Positions 9,561 through 16,957 of a DNA stretch of 18,030 nucleotides are shown here, piece by piece (the first letter of the stretch is position 1; every line of letters starts with the position of its first letter). Both the position numbers and the translations under genes were made by a program. The DNA is from Jimgerdemannia flammicorona (lineage: Eukaryota; Mucoromycota; Endogonomycetes; Endogonales; Endogonaceae), in the NCBI GenBank assembly GCA_003990745.1, contig RBNI01002596.1:1-18030 (forward strand), written 5' to 3'. The notes under the pieces are model-generated. The model had not been told where the DNA came from. It saw only the letters and a program-made list of their open reading frames with translations, and did no database searches.

Positions 9561-9899
9561 ACTTGTTTCTTCTTGATATAACTGGTAGAAGTCTAATTAC
9601 ATCTACTCTCCATCTCTGAAAGATATTGTCTAGTAATATGATTAGTTGTAGTAGTACTTAATAGTTCTTTCTTTCTTAGTACTTCTGACAGATATCATAT
9701 TTCTTGAGTATGTCCTAGACTTGTATTCTGAGATTAGGCCAATGTTGGTATATTGTTCATAACTTTTCTCCTATATTTACCTATTCTTAGTAGACTTTCT
9801 GATATTTCTTTTAAATGAGATCTTCTTATACTTTAACAGTCTGAGGAGCTTCCTTTAGAGTGTAGTTTCTTGGTACACCCTTTTTCTGGTTCATTAGAG

Positions 9900-10390
9900 T
9901 TGGTAGGAAAGTATATCAACATTGTTATAAGCTTTCTCTACTTTATAGATAATGGTGATTTTGTAATCCTGAAGGATAAGGATCCAGTGGGCTAGAATTC
10001 CAGTAGGTTTCTTATAGTTGAATAGTTATTTGAGAGCTATATAATTAGTTATCAGGGTGAATCTTTTTCCAATAAAATAATGCTTGAATAAGATAACTGC
10101 CTATAGTAACTATAAAAAAAAGGTAATCACTCATATGACTGTAAGACATTCCAGTTTGATGCTATCATAGTTGGTTTGCTGCTAATTAGTTGCTTGACTT
10201 GTATAAGCTATCATATGATACTATTGGTCAGATCTTTCTTAGGCTAGAACTACTCTAAGGCCATCTTTAGAAGTATCTATGTATAAGATAAATGGCTTCT
10301 ATAGATTGGGATATATAAGGATTAGTGCTGTAATCATACAGTGCTTGAGTTTCTTGAAGACTAGTTTTTGTGATTCTGTCTATTTATAAG
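9900..10390 (-). pseudogene. RNase H segment, family 2
   Basis: The minus strand reads PFILYIDTSKDGLRVVLA with a stop after it, then YHMIAYTSQATN, QQTNYDSIKLECLTVI, KRFTLITNYIALK and LFNYKKPTGILAHWILILQ. This follows the gypsy RNase H pattern PF.L.TDAS..G.GAVL.Q......P.AY.SR.L...E.NY...E.E.LA.V...F.L.TDH.AL..L......G...RW...L. Asp in YIDTSKDG and Glu in LECLTV are kept; the Asp of TDH reads Asn (TNY). Confidence 0.8.
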
Positions 10391-10439
10391 GTACTTCTTT
10401 CTTGAGAAAGATTCAGATTGGGACAGTGATTTGGACAAA

Positions 10440-10700
10440 GTTCTTGATAAATCTTCTGTAGTAGGATACTAGTATCAGGAATGATAGTATTTCCTTCAGG
10501 ATCTTGGGTACTGATTAATTGTTAATCTTCTCAGTTTTCTTTGAATCTGCATGGATTCCTTCTTTCAAAACTATAAATCCAAGGAATTCAAGTTTCTGTT
10601 TTCTGAAATAGCATTTCTTGGTATTGAGCCTCAGGTAGTTCTTGTGGGTGAGCTTGAAGAATTCCTCCAGATAGTATAGGTATTCCTCAAAATTTGCTAA
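10440..10700 (-). pseudogene. RT C-terminal segment, family 2
   Basis: The minus strand reads FEEYLYYLEEFFKL, THKNYLRLNTKKCYFRKQ, KLEFLGFIVLKEGIHAD, SKKTEKINN, then PKILKEILSFLILVSYYRRFI and KNFVQITVPI. This is the classic stretch H...L..L......L.LN..KC.F......FLG..VS..GI..DP.K...I...P.P....E..SFLGL..YYRRFI..FA.I..P. It is the clearest single match in the block. Confidence 0.9.
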
Positions 10701-10737
10701 ATAGATTATAAAAAAGATAAATATATATTACTTAGTA

Positions 10738-10750
10738 TTTTTTTTTTTTT
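10738..10750. repeat. T-run (13 T) at family 2 pol break
   Basis: The homopolymer lies where the family 2 pol stops being recognisable, so it marks a truncation or insertion junction. Next to it is the large inverted repeat. Confidence 0.7.
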
Positions 10751-10784
10751 CTATAGAAGTATTACTCAGTATCTAATACTAGTA

Positions 10785-11225
10785 CTTAAAACAAATTGAA
10801 TTAAATCAAATTTGCTCCAAATTCAATTCAATTCAAAATATTTGAATTAAATTAAAGATCAATTTGATTTGATTCAATTTAAATTGAGGTCCAATTTGAT
10901 TTGAAGTCCAATTTAAACCTAATTTTTCAAAATTCAATAACTCAATCAAAATATATCCAAATTTAATAAATTTTAGCTTGTTCAATATACCTTATAATAG
11001 AGAATCTAATATAATAAAAAATATTAAATTTGGATATATTTTCATTGAATTATTATATTTTAAATTTGAGATAAATATTTTAAATTAAATCAGACTCTAA
11101 TTTAATTTGATTGAATCAAATTAGGCCTCAATTTGATTTAAATTCAATTTGATTCAAATTTGATTTAAATTAAAAAATCCCCAATTTAATTTAATTTGAA
11201 TAAATTGATTTAATTTATTTGAGAA
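10785..11225. repeat. Large AT-rich inverted repeat (foldback element)
   Basis: The two halves of this segment are imperfect reverse complements. The best core is 10936-10968 against 11022-11054: the arms agree at 31 of 33 positions, around a 53-base centre. Further out, the blocks AATTGAGG-CCAATTTGATTTGA (left) and their counterparts at about 11090-11130 (right) also pair. Sequence is almost wholly made of TTGAAT, AATTCAA and TTTGATT words. It could be a MITE-like or foldback transposon or the remains of two LTR ends; no transposase is present. Confidence 0.7.
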
Positions 11226-11254
11226 TACTATCTAATATCTGATCTTGGATAATA

Positions 11255-11680
11255 TAGGATTAAAGAAAAAACTCAGACCCTACTATATTAGACTATTTGA
11301 AATCTTAGAGAAGTATAGTTCTATTATATATCTTCCAGCAACTTTAGAGAGAATCTATCTGATATTTCAAATATGTATTCCAACTTTAGCCATATACTCT
11401 AAACATCTTTAAAGAAAGAATTATACTATTCCTAGATTTAATTATTATTAACTAAGAACTAAAATATAAAGTTGATTATATTTTGAATCATAAGAACTAA
11501 TAATTTAGATAAGCTACTAAGTCTACTTAGTATTACTTAATAAAATAAAAAGATACTTCAAATATAATACTATCTGAAAAAAGGAAGATAATCTTCTACC
11601 AAATAAAAGAAGTAATAATCTGATATAAATATATAATATAACAGAAATTTTAAAGAATAATTATACTTCTAATAAGATAA
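11255..11680 (+). pseudogene. Integrase C-terminus and chromodomain remnant, family 1
   Basis: At 11265-11400 the plus strand reads KKKLRPYYIRLFEILEKYSS, then IIYLPATLERIYLIFQICI, matching the chromovirus pattern KL.PR.IGPF.I.......Y.L.LP..L..IH.VFHV..L (the GPY/F module). At about 11471-11640 it reads VDYILNHKN, YYLIK, stop, K, then, after a one-base frameshift in an A-run, NTI, stop, KKEDNLLPN. That is a chromodomain: (Y)xVExILxHKxx...YLIKWKGY...NTWxxEDNLLxN, with both Trp codons read as stops (TAA, TGA). Chromodomains of such elements bind modified histone H3 and steer insertion to heterochromatin. It is probably the 3' end of copy B, whose RNase H lies 4.5 kb to the left. Dead. Confidence 0.8.
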
Positions 11681-12218
11681 GTATAAATACCTCTGAATAT
11701 TATATAAATAACTCTCTATAATATAAATAGTTAATAATAATACTATAAATAAACTAAGAATAAAATTACTATAATTATTTTCATAACCATTGAATATCAA
11801 TAGATCTTTACTGAATTACTCTTTATCAATATATAAATCTCTAGAAATTTAAATCTAAATAAATTTAATAATATCTTAAAAGAATCCAATACTTTCAAGC
11901 CTTTTACTATCAATAAGAACTAAAGGAATATTACAAAATAAAATAAATTATCTGCCAACAGGCTACTCTCAGTAAGGCTAAGCAACTATTCTACCTGTTC
12001 ATTAATAACTATATTTATATTATTATAAAGAAACTATATGTTCTTTTCTGTATCTGACTCTAAGTCCTTGATCATCTCTATAGAATATCTTCTGAAAATA
12101 TTACTAACTTAACTGATAAATATTAGAGCAATATCACCTTTTAAGTAGTCCAGTATACAGCCCTTCAGTTTGATGAATATCTGGAGTTTAGTATAGAATT
12201 GAATAAGTAAGTTCTAAC
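11680..12218 (+). other. Unassigned 3' part of family 1 internal region
   Basis: This lies between the chromodomain and the polypurine tract. It is AT-rich with short open segments; one at 11950-12050 reads ATLSKAKQLFYLF and could be read as a very weak zinc-finger-like or trailing pol segment. I do not assign a function. Confidence 0.4.
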
Positions 12219-12232
12219 AAAAAAGAGAAGAA
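12219..12232 (+). other. Polypurine tract next to 3' LTR
   Basis: Fourteen purines, AAAAAAGAGAAGAA, abut the TGTAATAG start of the LTR at 12233. In LTR retrotransposons this tract primes second-strand DNA synthesis and lies directly upstream of the 3' LTR. It shows that the LTR at 12233-12716 is a 3' LTR of a plus-strand element rather than a solo LTR. Confidence 0.7.
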
Positions 12233-12716
12233 TGTAATAGTTTATTATATAGTAACAAGTTATTGGAAATTATAATGAAATTTCTAATAAAAATACTAAT
12301 AAAGTTCCAACAGAACTTATATTAAAATTTCTAACATAATAGTTATATATACTATATATAGTATAACTATATATAGATATATCTAGTATATCATATTTAG
12401 CTATAGCCCAAAACTATATAAATACCCTTATACTATATAAGTATATTGAAACCTCAGCTCTACTTTTCTCTCTCAAGAATAAAGAAGTATATATTCTTAT
12501 CTAGAACTCTCAGATCTGACTTGTTAACAATTCTAAGCCTGATCAACTTGGAATATAAGTATAGTACCTCCACCCAGTATAAGAATCTGAAAGTGATATT
12601 TGGACTACACTCTTGCAATAAGTATTTGGAATTTAGTACTACTCAGAACTTAGGGCCAATAGTCATCTCTGATTATCTACAATATATTAATTCTATCAGC
12701 ATATAGTTTTATTACA
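12233..12716 (+). repeat. LTR of family 1, 3' LTR of the plus-strand copy
   Basis: It starts TGTAATAG and ends TTATTACA, giving short inverted ends of the TG...CA type; length 484. It aligns with the reverse complement of 3143-3606, which has a similar length (464). A polypurine tract precedes it. The flanks (AGAAGAA before, CATTTTT after) do not form a target-site duplication with each other, as expected for one LTR of a pair. The 86-codon open frame at 12446-12706 lies wholly within the LTR and is not a gene. Confidence 0.85.
12415..12424 (+). promoter_or_regulatory. TATA-like box in LTR B
   Basis: TATATAAATA occupies the same aligned place as the TATA-like box of LTR A on the opposite strand. 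It is about 180 bases from the LTR start, which fits a U3 promoter. Any transcript would run rightward toward the host sequence. Confidence 0.5.
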
Positions 12717-12908
12717 CATTTTTAATAATATTGATTTATTTGAAATTATTATATTATAATTAAACAGATCTTATTTAAAGTATTATAAAAAAACATATAT
12801 ATATATAATTGAGCTAACTAAATAGCAGATAAACCATAATAAAAAAGCTAATAAGAGTTCATCAAACTATAGATGAAGTTAGTTTAATCAGTATAAACAA
12901 AATAATTG
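12717..12908. other. AT-rich, CpG-free tail of the block
   Basis: Between the LTR end and the first CpG of the right flank the sequence is AT-rich with no CpG and no recognised motif. It may be host DNA mutated together with the repeat, or the edge of another, unrecognised insertion. Confidence 0.5.
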
Positions 12909-13002
12909 TCCGTTCTCCATTATGTAAATTTGTTTATTTGGAAGAATCGGAACCCTGGTTCTCAGAATGTAATCTCTTCTTCCTCTTCTCTGTGTATTGC
13001 AG

Positions 13003-13105
13003 ACGTCATTGGGTTTACGTGATAGAATTGCACAAACACAAGCACAAGATTCTGTATCGCCGTGGGAGATTTGTGGAGTTAGCCCCTGAGAACTCTGGCG
13101 GTTGA
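13003..13105 (+). pseudogene. Possible last exon of an interrupted gene
   Basis: A pyrimidine-rich stretch ends in TGTATTGCAG at 13002, a good splice acceptor. The frame after it stays open to TGA at 13103-13105 and reads RHWVYVIELHKHKHKILY, RRGRFVELAPENSGG. AATAAA follows at 13197. The VYVIELH...YRRGRFVEL spacing faintly recalls the start of a phosphoinositide-binding PX domain, but the frame ends too early to confirm this. No upstream exon can be recognised because the transposon block begins within 100 bases. It may be a truncated gene or a chance open frame. Confidence 0.3.
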
Positions 13106-13196
13106 GGAAGAGCAGATGGAATATAGGGCATTATTTCATATCCTTAGTATATGTCGTGATTTTTTGTACACATGTTTTAATCCTGGTATACATAAT

Positions 13197-13202
13197 AATA
13201 AA
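13197..13202 (+). terminator. AATAAA polyadenylation-like signal
   Basis: AATAAA lies 92 bases after the stop codon of the candidate last exon at 13003-13105. It fits a 3' end but is also expected by chance in AT-rich DNA. Confidence 0.3.
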
Positions 13203-13590
13203 GTCATCTGCCCAATTTTCCTGATTCCAAGATCCTCGCTACAGACTAAAATGTGCTTGTAGTACTAGTGTCGGATGAAAACTGTGACATTTCAATAAGA
13301 CGAGCAGGGCCATTGGTATCCCCTATTGCTCTCCTTGCGGTGATACTTCACTTACTCTCTTATGAACTGAACTGTCGTTATTCAAGCAAAACGAAAGCGT
13401 ATTTGAGTAATACAAGGAAATATTGAAGAGCGAGATGAATTTGAACAAGTATCCGGTTACAGAGTTCTGTTCGGGTACGGGCCACACTATATATGTTACC
13501 GTGATGGCTGGTTATCCCTTCGGATGAGGCTTCATAGACTTATATTCGCATTCAAGCTAAACTACGTAATGATTCTTATGAGAGGGCTAG
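13203..13590. other. Intergenic or intronic stretch, no gene seen
   Basis: CpG content is normal and frames on both strands are short. I see no recognisable motif, RNA gene or repeat. Confidence 0.5.
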
Positions 13591-13719
13591 GAGAGCCAGG
13601 AGAGCCTGGACTTTGCTGAACTGTTTGAAGAATTCTTTGCGCAGATCGCGGACGTAATATGCCGACGATGCGAAATCTTCCAAGCAACTCCCGGCCATCC
13701 CGAAGCAGACCGCGGTTAC
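13591..13719 (+). other. Coding-like segment, unrecognised
   Basis: After an AG at 13589-13590 a frame stays open for 43 codons to TAG at 13720. It reads in part ESLDFAELFEEFFAQIADVI and CRRCEIFQATPGHPEAD, with amino acid composition and an amphipathic pattern like a real protein. A possible intron follows (acceptor-like TTTCACCAG at about 13764), after which two frames are open to about 13855. An antisense frame of 62 codons (13562-13750) overlaps and looks less protein-like. I do not recognise a family; it may be an exon or a gene relic. Confidence 0.3.
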
Positions 13720-13745
13720 TAGGAAATGTCATAGCTGAGGAATAA

Positions 13746-13855
13746 TGCATCGCTGTTTCACCAGGAAGAAAACAGCGGGTGGCAGTCTCAGTCTAGAAGA
13801 CATCAACGCGCCCGATGTCGTCGTGCGTCTGCTGAACTGGTTGCTGCACGCTTAA
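13746..13855 (+). other. Short ORF, possible exon or relic
   Basis: Starting at an ATG, 35 codons read in part KKTAGGSLSLEDINAPDVVV and RLLNWLLHA before TAA. The composition is protein-like, but the alternative frame over the same bases is open too, so no single reading can be preferred. No family recognised. Confidence 0.25.
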
Positions 13856-14249
13856 CGGAGGTTACATGGCTCATTCTTATTTCAACGTCCCCGAGCGGTC
13901 GACACTGACGAAAGCCGCTATAATGAAGGAACCGGTTTGTCGTTAGAGAGTACGATGGGATGCTTCGCACATTGGCCTTCTTTTCGATTCGAGTTCAATG
14001 GGAGGGCCAATTTAATTTAATTGCTTGGCTGACTAATGGTGGTGCAGCAAGATACCATCACTCATTTCCCGCAACAAAGTGCCAAAGAAAAGGACAAAGT
14101 CCATTTACTGGCGTTACATCCTCATCATCGACCAAAAGTTATCCGCTGGACATATAGCTCACCACAGAGGGTTTAATGCGCCTTTCTACTTATGAAATAC
14201 TAATGTGTAGTGGGGTCACTGAGACCTCATACTTTTTTTGCTTTGCAGG
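13856..14249. other. Stretch with a strong intron 3' end, no gene assigned
   Basis: A TACTAAT branch-point-like sequence at about 14198-14204 is followed by a T-rich tract and TTTGCAG ending at 14249. This is a convincing intron end on the plus strand. No matching donor or upstream exon is clear; a 65-codon frame at 13960-14157 overlaps it and lacks recognisable features. Confidence 0.4.
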
Positions 14250-14800
14250 TATCCTTACGAGTTTGCTGTTCATTCCCCGCATCCAACACACTCCGCCTCC
14301 GCTCCTCCTTAACCAGCTTTGGCTCGCGCTATCTGCTTTAACCTAAACTCTATCGTCCCTTTGCAACAATCTCTTCTCGGCCCAAATCCCTCGCTCATCT
14401 TGCGCTCGGCCTTACTGCCCGCAATCCATCTCCTTATTGACCAACTGATCAATGTGTTATGCGTCCCTGCAGACGCTCTGGACTTCCTGCCCCCTCTGTC
14501 TCGAGGGCAGTCGGAACGTCGACAACCTGTTCCTCTCGTGCCCTAGAAAATGCGCTACAAGATAAAGACACCGTCGCGGTAGGGAAGACCGGCAGCGAGT
14601 GGCCGGTTGTTGTTTAACTATTCTAATGAGTTTGATGGCCAGTTAGTGGAAAGGGTTGTGAGGACTTGCCCGAGGCTCAAGGTCATCGCGCCGCCGAGAT
14701 ATTTGAACGCGAACGAGGAGTTCGTTAGGCTTATGTTGGAGTTTGATGATGCAAAGGTGATGCGCCATAGGCTGAAGAAGTCCCTCTGTATTATAGCCAC
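14250..14800 (+). pseudogene. Coding-like fragments after intron acceptor, unrecognised
   Basis: Downstream of the acceptor at 14249 two plus frames are protein-like but broken by stops. One reads LRLRSSLTSFGSRYLL, stop, PKLYRPFATISSRPK, resembling a mitochondrial targeting presequence rich in Arg and Ser. Another, 14319-14546, reads in part ARAICFNLNSIVPLQQSLL and ends at TAG. From 14607 a frame reads FDGQLVERVVRTCPRLKVIA, PPRYLNANEEFVRLMLEFDD, then AKVMRHRLKKS, ending in AT-rich sequence by 14861. The pieces could be a decayed gene or exons joined by introns I could not resolve. No family recognised. Confidence 0.3.
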
Positions 14801-14863
14801 GCTCTATGTAGTCGCACTTTGTCCTCCCAATCTACATACAGTTATATTCTTCATCTTGTAATT

Positions 14864-14882
14864 AAAAAAAAAAAAAAAAAAA
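14864..14882 (+). repeat. Poly(A) tract, 19 A
   Basis: Nineteen A follow directly after the last protein-like segment on the plus strand. With the frame breaks upstream this could mark a processed (retroposed) gene copy, but no polyadenylation signal or target duplication is obvious. Confidence 0.6.
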
Positions 14883-15360
14883 GGCGCATGTATAATCCCG
14901 CCTCGATGCCATGACATGGCGGAAGGAGAATATGTCGTTCTCACGAAAATGTGAAACGCTAATGTTTCGGAGGTTGTGAGTGATGAGCCTGTCTTTGAGA
15001 GAACGACGCTTGCGTTCATGGTTGCGACGACAACACAAGCTTCAAAGCTATATAAATTGACTTGCTCGTACTCGACTGTCATCAGTAACAGATATACTTT
15101 TGGTTGATTGTCAGTTTTCAACATCGTCAGGAACTGGAATTCATACACAAAGACTTCCATGCAGGTGGCGTAGCGCCGTTTGGTCTTGTTGGGTTGTGGG
15201 ATGGGGTTTGGTATGCACTTTCATGTAAATGCCTCTTTATTATTAATAGACACTTCACAGTTTACAATTCGCCCGCAATCCATTCGTGCGTGACCCACAG
15301 TGCATTGGTAAAATCTCCATCAACGTTCATTTCATTCATCTCCCCTCCTAAATCTCCCTT
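14883..15360. other. Downstream region of the enoyl-CoA hydratase gene
   Basis: No supported gene. A TATATAAA-like motif lies at about 15049-15055, and open frames on both strands here (for example 15104-15574 plus and 14804-15160 minus) lack family features; the first runs antisense into the hydratase gene. The part just below 15361 should hold the 3' untranslated region of the hydratase (minus strand). Confidence 0.5.
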
Positions 15361-15372
15361 CTACAACTTACT
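15361..15372 (-). other. PTS1 peroxisomal targeting tripeptide SKL and stop
   Basis: The last codons on the minus strand are AGT AAG TTG TAG, giving Ser-Lys-Leu at the very C-terminus. This is the canonical signal bound by the import receptor Pex5. It follows a flexible RSPGGG linker, which favours its exposure. Confidence 0.9.
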
Positions 15373-16786
15373 CCCCCCACCAGGGCTCCTCCACCTTGGC
15401 GCCCTCTTATCGACGAACGCCTGCAGCCCCTCCTTGAGGTTGTCGCCGCGCAGCCACTTCTCGGCCTCGGGCGAATCAAGCAGCTGCGCGGTGGCGTTCG
15501 TAAGCGAGTCGGTTTCGAGAGCGAGTAGCAAGCCCTTCTTGGTCAGCTGGACGGCGTCGGGGGATCTATATTGATGGGCCTGGGGTAAGTAGGGTTGCCG
15601 AAATCCTCCTTTTCCCACAACCCTCTAAAGTCAGAATAGCGGATACGTACGCCTCGACAATCCTCTTCGCCCACGCCAACGCGTGCGGAACGACATCCTC
15701 GATGCGGGGGACAAGCTCGTTAACAAATCCGAAATCGCGCGCCTCGGTGGCGGTGAGGTGGCGTCCCGTGAGGGCGATCTCAGCGGCTCGTTGGTAGGCT
15801 AAGGGTTTGTGTGTGGGGGAGGGATCGAATCATGTCAGTGCGAGGATGAGATGATGGGAATGATTGTGTGAACAGGGGTGGTACGTACTAACGGCGCGGG
15901 CGACGCGGGCAATGCCGCCCATTCCGGCAACAACGCCGCGTTTGACTGCGAGGGTTATAGGGGGAGGGGTATGAGATGGATAGAGGTAAGCGAGCGACAT
16001 GGAATGAGTGGATCCAATATTTATAATGCGAACCGAGGAGAGAATTAAAACGAGGAGTAGGTCCAACATGACACGATACCTTCCGGCAGGCCGAAGGTGG
16101 ACTTCTCCGACGCGACGACGATGTCGCATGCCAGGACGATCTCCATGCCGCCACCTGACGATGTGAGAATGTGAGAATGTAGTGTCGGAACGTCGTTACA
16201 GCCAGGAAATCAGTGATAGCCGAGCGAGTGCCGTTGACGGTTCCCCTTCCGATACTCTCTAACAACGAAAAACAAGATGAATAAATTCGGCTACGCACCG
16301 AGCGCGATCCCGTTAACGGCAGCGATGACAGGTTTACGGGCGTCGTTCCTCCTGCTGAGGCCGCCGAATCCCGTGGGCGGCATGACATCTTGGGGCCAGC
16401 CCTGGGTGGCGTGGGCACTCTTAAGGTCCATGCCGGCGCAAAAGGCGCGCTCACCCGCGCCGGTGATCTGTGGGTATTGTGTTTGGTGTGGTTAGGGACC
16501 CGTGACGTGCGGGTGTGGTGAAAAAGGTCCCGGACCGAGGCGGTGCTACTAGATATAGAGTGACCCTTGCGTAAAACAATAAACTCACCACGACGACCCA
16601 CACGTTGGGCTGGTCCTCGGCCCAGTCGAAGACGCGGCTCAACTCCCACGAGGCCTCGAGGGTCAGGGCGTTAAGCTGCTTAGGACGGTTGATGGTGACG
16701 AGGAGGACGTGGGGTTTGGGTACGGCAAGGATACAAAACTGGGTGTTGGGGAAGGGGGGCAGCTGGGAGTTCGTTTTGGCGGACAT
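15361..16786 (-). CDS. Enoyl-CoA hydratase/isomerase family protein, peroxisomal (SKL end)
   Basis: Six exons on the minus strand: 16786-16589, 16467-16299, 16154-16080, 15945-15889, 15798-15651 and 15565-15361. Joined, they give 283 codons plus TAG, a usual length for this family. All five introns (121, 144, 134, 90, 85 bp) have GT...AG ends (GTGAGT, GTGCGT, GTATCG, GTACGT, GTACGT), and the frame is kept across each. Crotonase marks in order: residues 68-83 TGAGERAFCAGMDLKS (CoA pocket and oxyanion region), 114-127 AAVNGIALGGGMEI, and 143-151 FGLPEVKRG. Glu127 and Glu147 stand 20 apart at the positions of the two catalytic glutamates of rat mitochondrial hydratase (144 and 164). The C-terminus EGLQAFVDKRAPRW is typical, followed by SKL, the type 1 peroxisomal targeting signal. 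Expected role: hydration of 2-enoyl-CoA, probably in peroxisomal beta-oxidation, though the family also holds isomerases and hydrolases. The start at 16786 has the context GTCCACATG. Confidence 0.92.
15566..15650 (-). other. Fifth intron of the hydratase gene, with a competing splice pair
   Basis: The preferred model uses donor GTACGT at 15650 and acceptor ATATAG ending at 15566, giving VEASPDAVQ, the usual family sequence. A second frame-preserving model uses donor GTATCC at 15646 and acceptor CCCCAG ending at 15580. That would add YAHQYR after VEA and give 289 residues. The first has the better donor and family fit, the second the better acceptor. Confidence 0.7.
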
Positions 16787-16862
16787 GTGGACAATGTAAT
16801 GTAGATGACCAGGAGAGAAGGGAAGTTGTCTGATCGGACCCAAGAGCCCATGAGTAGAAGCG

Positions 16863-16870
16863 TCACGTGA
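16863..16870. promoter_or_regulatory. E-box palindrome TCACGTGA
   Basis: CACGTG is the core site of basic helix-loop-helix factors, including the phosphate regulators Pho4 (yeast) and NUC-1 (Neurospora). It is 77 bases upstream of the hydratase start and about 240 upstream of the phosphatase start. Which gene it serves, if any, is unknown. Confidence 0.4.
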
Positions 16871-16943
16871 AGCCACTGTTCGACCCATCTAATTAACTAT
16901 TACAAGAATTGTATATAATGAATTATAGCCACGCGAGAGCTAG

Positions 16944-16957
16944 GTCAATGCGTTGAC
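16944..16957. promoter_or_regulatory. Inverted repeat GTCAA-N4-TTGAC
   Basis: Two five-base half-sites face each other around TGCG. It sits in the shared promoter about midway between the two starts and could bind a dimeric factor. No known factor is assigned. Confidence 0.35.

Larger units (their letters stand above)
8700..10735 (-). pseudogene. Family 2 Ty3/gypsy pol remnant: RT end, RNase H, integrase
   Basis: Read on the minus strand from 10735: RT C-terminal part, RNase H, integrase core and integrase C-terminal GPY-like module. The N-terminal fingers and palm of RT are absent; the match begins just after where YxDD should be, at a T-run (10738-10750). Many Trp and Gln codons read as stops. 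The C-terminal end has no chromodomain but the LRTPVYINYLKIY type ending of non-chromodomain gypsy elements, so this is a different lineage from family 1. It ends at about 8700 against a plus-strand gag. Confidence 0.8.
185..12908. other. AT-rich, CpG-free, RIP-type mutated transposon block
   Basis: Reading through these bases I found no CpG dinucleotide, while the flanks on both sides contain CpG at ordinary density. Retrotransposon reading frames inside are recognisable on both strands but carry stops where Trp or Gln codons are expected (TGG or CAG/CAA read as TAG/TAA) and Cys-to-Tyr changes. These are C-to-T or G-to-A transitions, the known product of repeat-induced point mutation, possibly with deamination of methylated CpG. 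The first CpG on the right is at 12910-12911. The block is composite; its parts are listed separately. Confidence 0.85.

Noticed and set aside
12446..12706. 86-codon plus-strand frame
   Set aside because: It lies entirely inside LTR B and the homologous LTR A does not preserve it.
14804..15160. 118-codon minus-strand frame
   Set aside because: It includes a run of Phe encoded by the poly(A) tract and has no recognisable motif or splice context.
15104..15574. 156-codon plus-strand frame
   Set aside because: Its right half is antisense to the last exon of the hydratase gene; Ser- and Pro-rich composition fits a shadow.
15888..16649. 253-codon minus-strand frame
   Set aside because: It runs in a wrong frame straight through three introns of the hydratase gene; the Arg- and Ser-rich product matches nothing, while the spliced frame gives a full crotonase.
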